A stretch of DNA of 32,576 bases, taken from assembly GCA_031278715.1 (NCBI GenBank), contig JAITJW010000086.1, forward strand, positions 1 to 32,576. The letters run 5' to 3'. The position numbers and the translations under genes are program-made. Positions 32,421 through 32,576 of this stretch are shown piece after piece (positions within the stretch are counted from its first letter, which is position 1; the number at the start of each line of letters is the position of its first letter). This stretch comes from Treponema sp. GTDB lineage: Bacteria > Spirochaetota > Spirochaetia > Treponematales > Breznakiellaceae. The notes beneath the pieces were generated by a model. That model was not told the DNA's origin. It did no database searches and saw only the letters and a program-made list of their open reading frames with translations.

Positions 32421-32576
32421 TTCCTTCCAGTGGCCGGCTTTGCGGATCTTCTGGTTGCGGTAGCGGACAAGGACCGGGAGGCTGCGGCTTGAGAGGTTCG
32501 CCAGGTCTTTGATCAGGGTGGTTTTGATGCGGGCCGCCACGGCATCAGGGTCGTCCTGGGCGCCGCCGGGGGGTTC
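32418..32576 (-). CDS. Partial CDS (3' end), unrecognised protein
   Basis: The last 52 codons of a minus-strand gene whose start is beyond the window. Reading the open frame into the stop gives a basic helical C-terminus, including VAARIKTTLIKDLANLSSRS and RYRNQKIRKAGHWKE at the end. I do not recognise the family. Its coding character is supported by strong third-position GC in this frame and by the stop-associated motif at its TAG, as seen in three other genes. Confidence 0.6.
   Translation of the reverse strand, partial: EPPGGAQDDPDAVAARIKTTLIKDLANLSSRSLPVLVRYRNQKIRKAGHWKE

Overview
This window is most likely chromosomal DNA from a diderm spirochete, probably a Treponema of the termite-gut type. 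That assignment is inference. It rests on GC-rich coding DNA, many short-signal lipoproteins with relaxed spirochete-style lipoboxes, a TonB/ExbBD outer-membrane uptake locus, and a fermenter-like mix of sugar-acid and aldo/keto enzymes. No rRNA, tRNA, CRISPR array, transposase or phage gene was seen. Most genes lie on the minus strand; only three are on plus (a mannitol-dehydrogenase family enzyme, a NOL1/NOP2/Sun-type RNA methyltransferase and an aldo/keto reductase with a ferredoxin domain).

Region 1 (1-5792, minus): a compact catabolic operon of a Gfo/Idh/MocA dehydrogenase, two uroporphyrinogen-decarboxylase-superfamily proteins (one with an HSCG zinc-site-like motif) and the start of a further dehydrogenase-like gene. 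Upstream lie a LacI-type regulator and an aldo/keto reductase. A pair of inverted ACGAACA half-sites flanks the probable promoter of the operon. Region 2 (5854-10594, minus): an outer-membrane TonB-dependent receptor followed by ExbB, two different ExbD proteins and a TonB with a proline-rich 24-bp repeat, an energised uptake system of unknown substrate. Region 3 (10595-18034): scattered genes (mannonate/mannitol oxidoreductase, membrane protein, DtxR/MntR regulator, RNA methyltransferase, MalY/PatB aminotransferase, small heavy-metal-binding protein, Fe-S aldo/keto reductase) separated by short repeats and ending in a repeat-rich stretch of about 630 bp that holds a doubly truncated DUF2141 relic. 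Region 4 (18035-32318, minus): nine probably co-transcribed genes for an envelope export machine: two TPR lipoproteins, a small lipoprotein, a TolC-like channel, a periplasmic adaptor lipoprotein, two tandem Ig-like lipoproteins and two different RND permeases. A partial gene follows at the right edge.

The most unusual observations are these. (a) An 18-bp tandem repeat of self-complementary units builds the signal peptide of the first Ig-like lipoprotein, so that lipobox-like LL(G/S)C motifs recur every six residues. (b) A 15-bp motif (TAGCAGCCTGTTGCA) begins exactly at the TAG stop codon of four unrelated minus-strand genes. (c) A family of palindromic repeats (ATTCCCAAAACT...AGTTTTGGGAAT) lies just 3' of four minus-strand genes; one copy supplies the last codons and stop of the metal regulator, and another replaces the front of the DUF2141 relic. 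(d) The nine-gene RND locus carries two Ig-like lipoproteins between the adaptor and the pumps, an arrangement I do not recognise as a described system.
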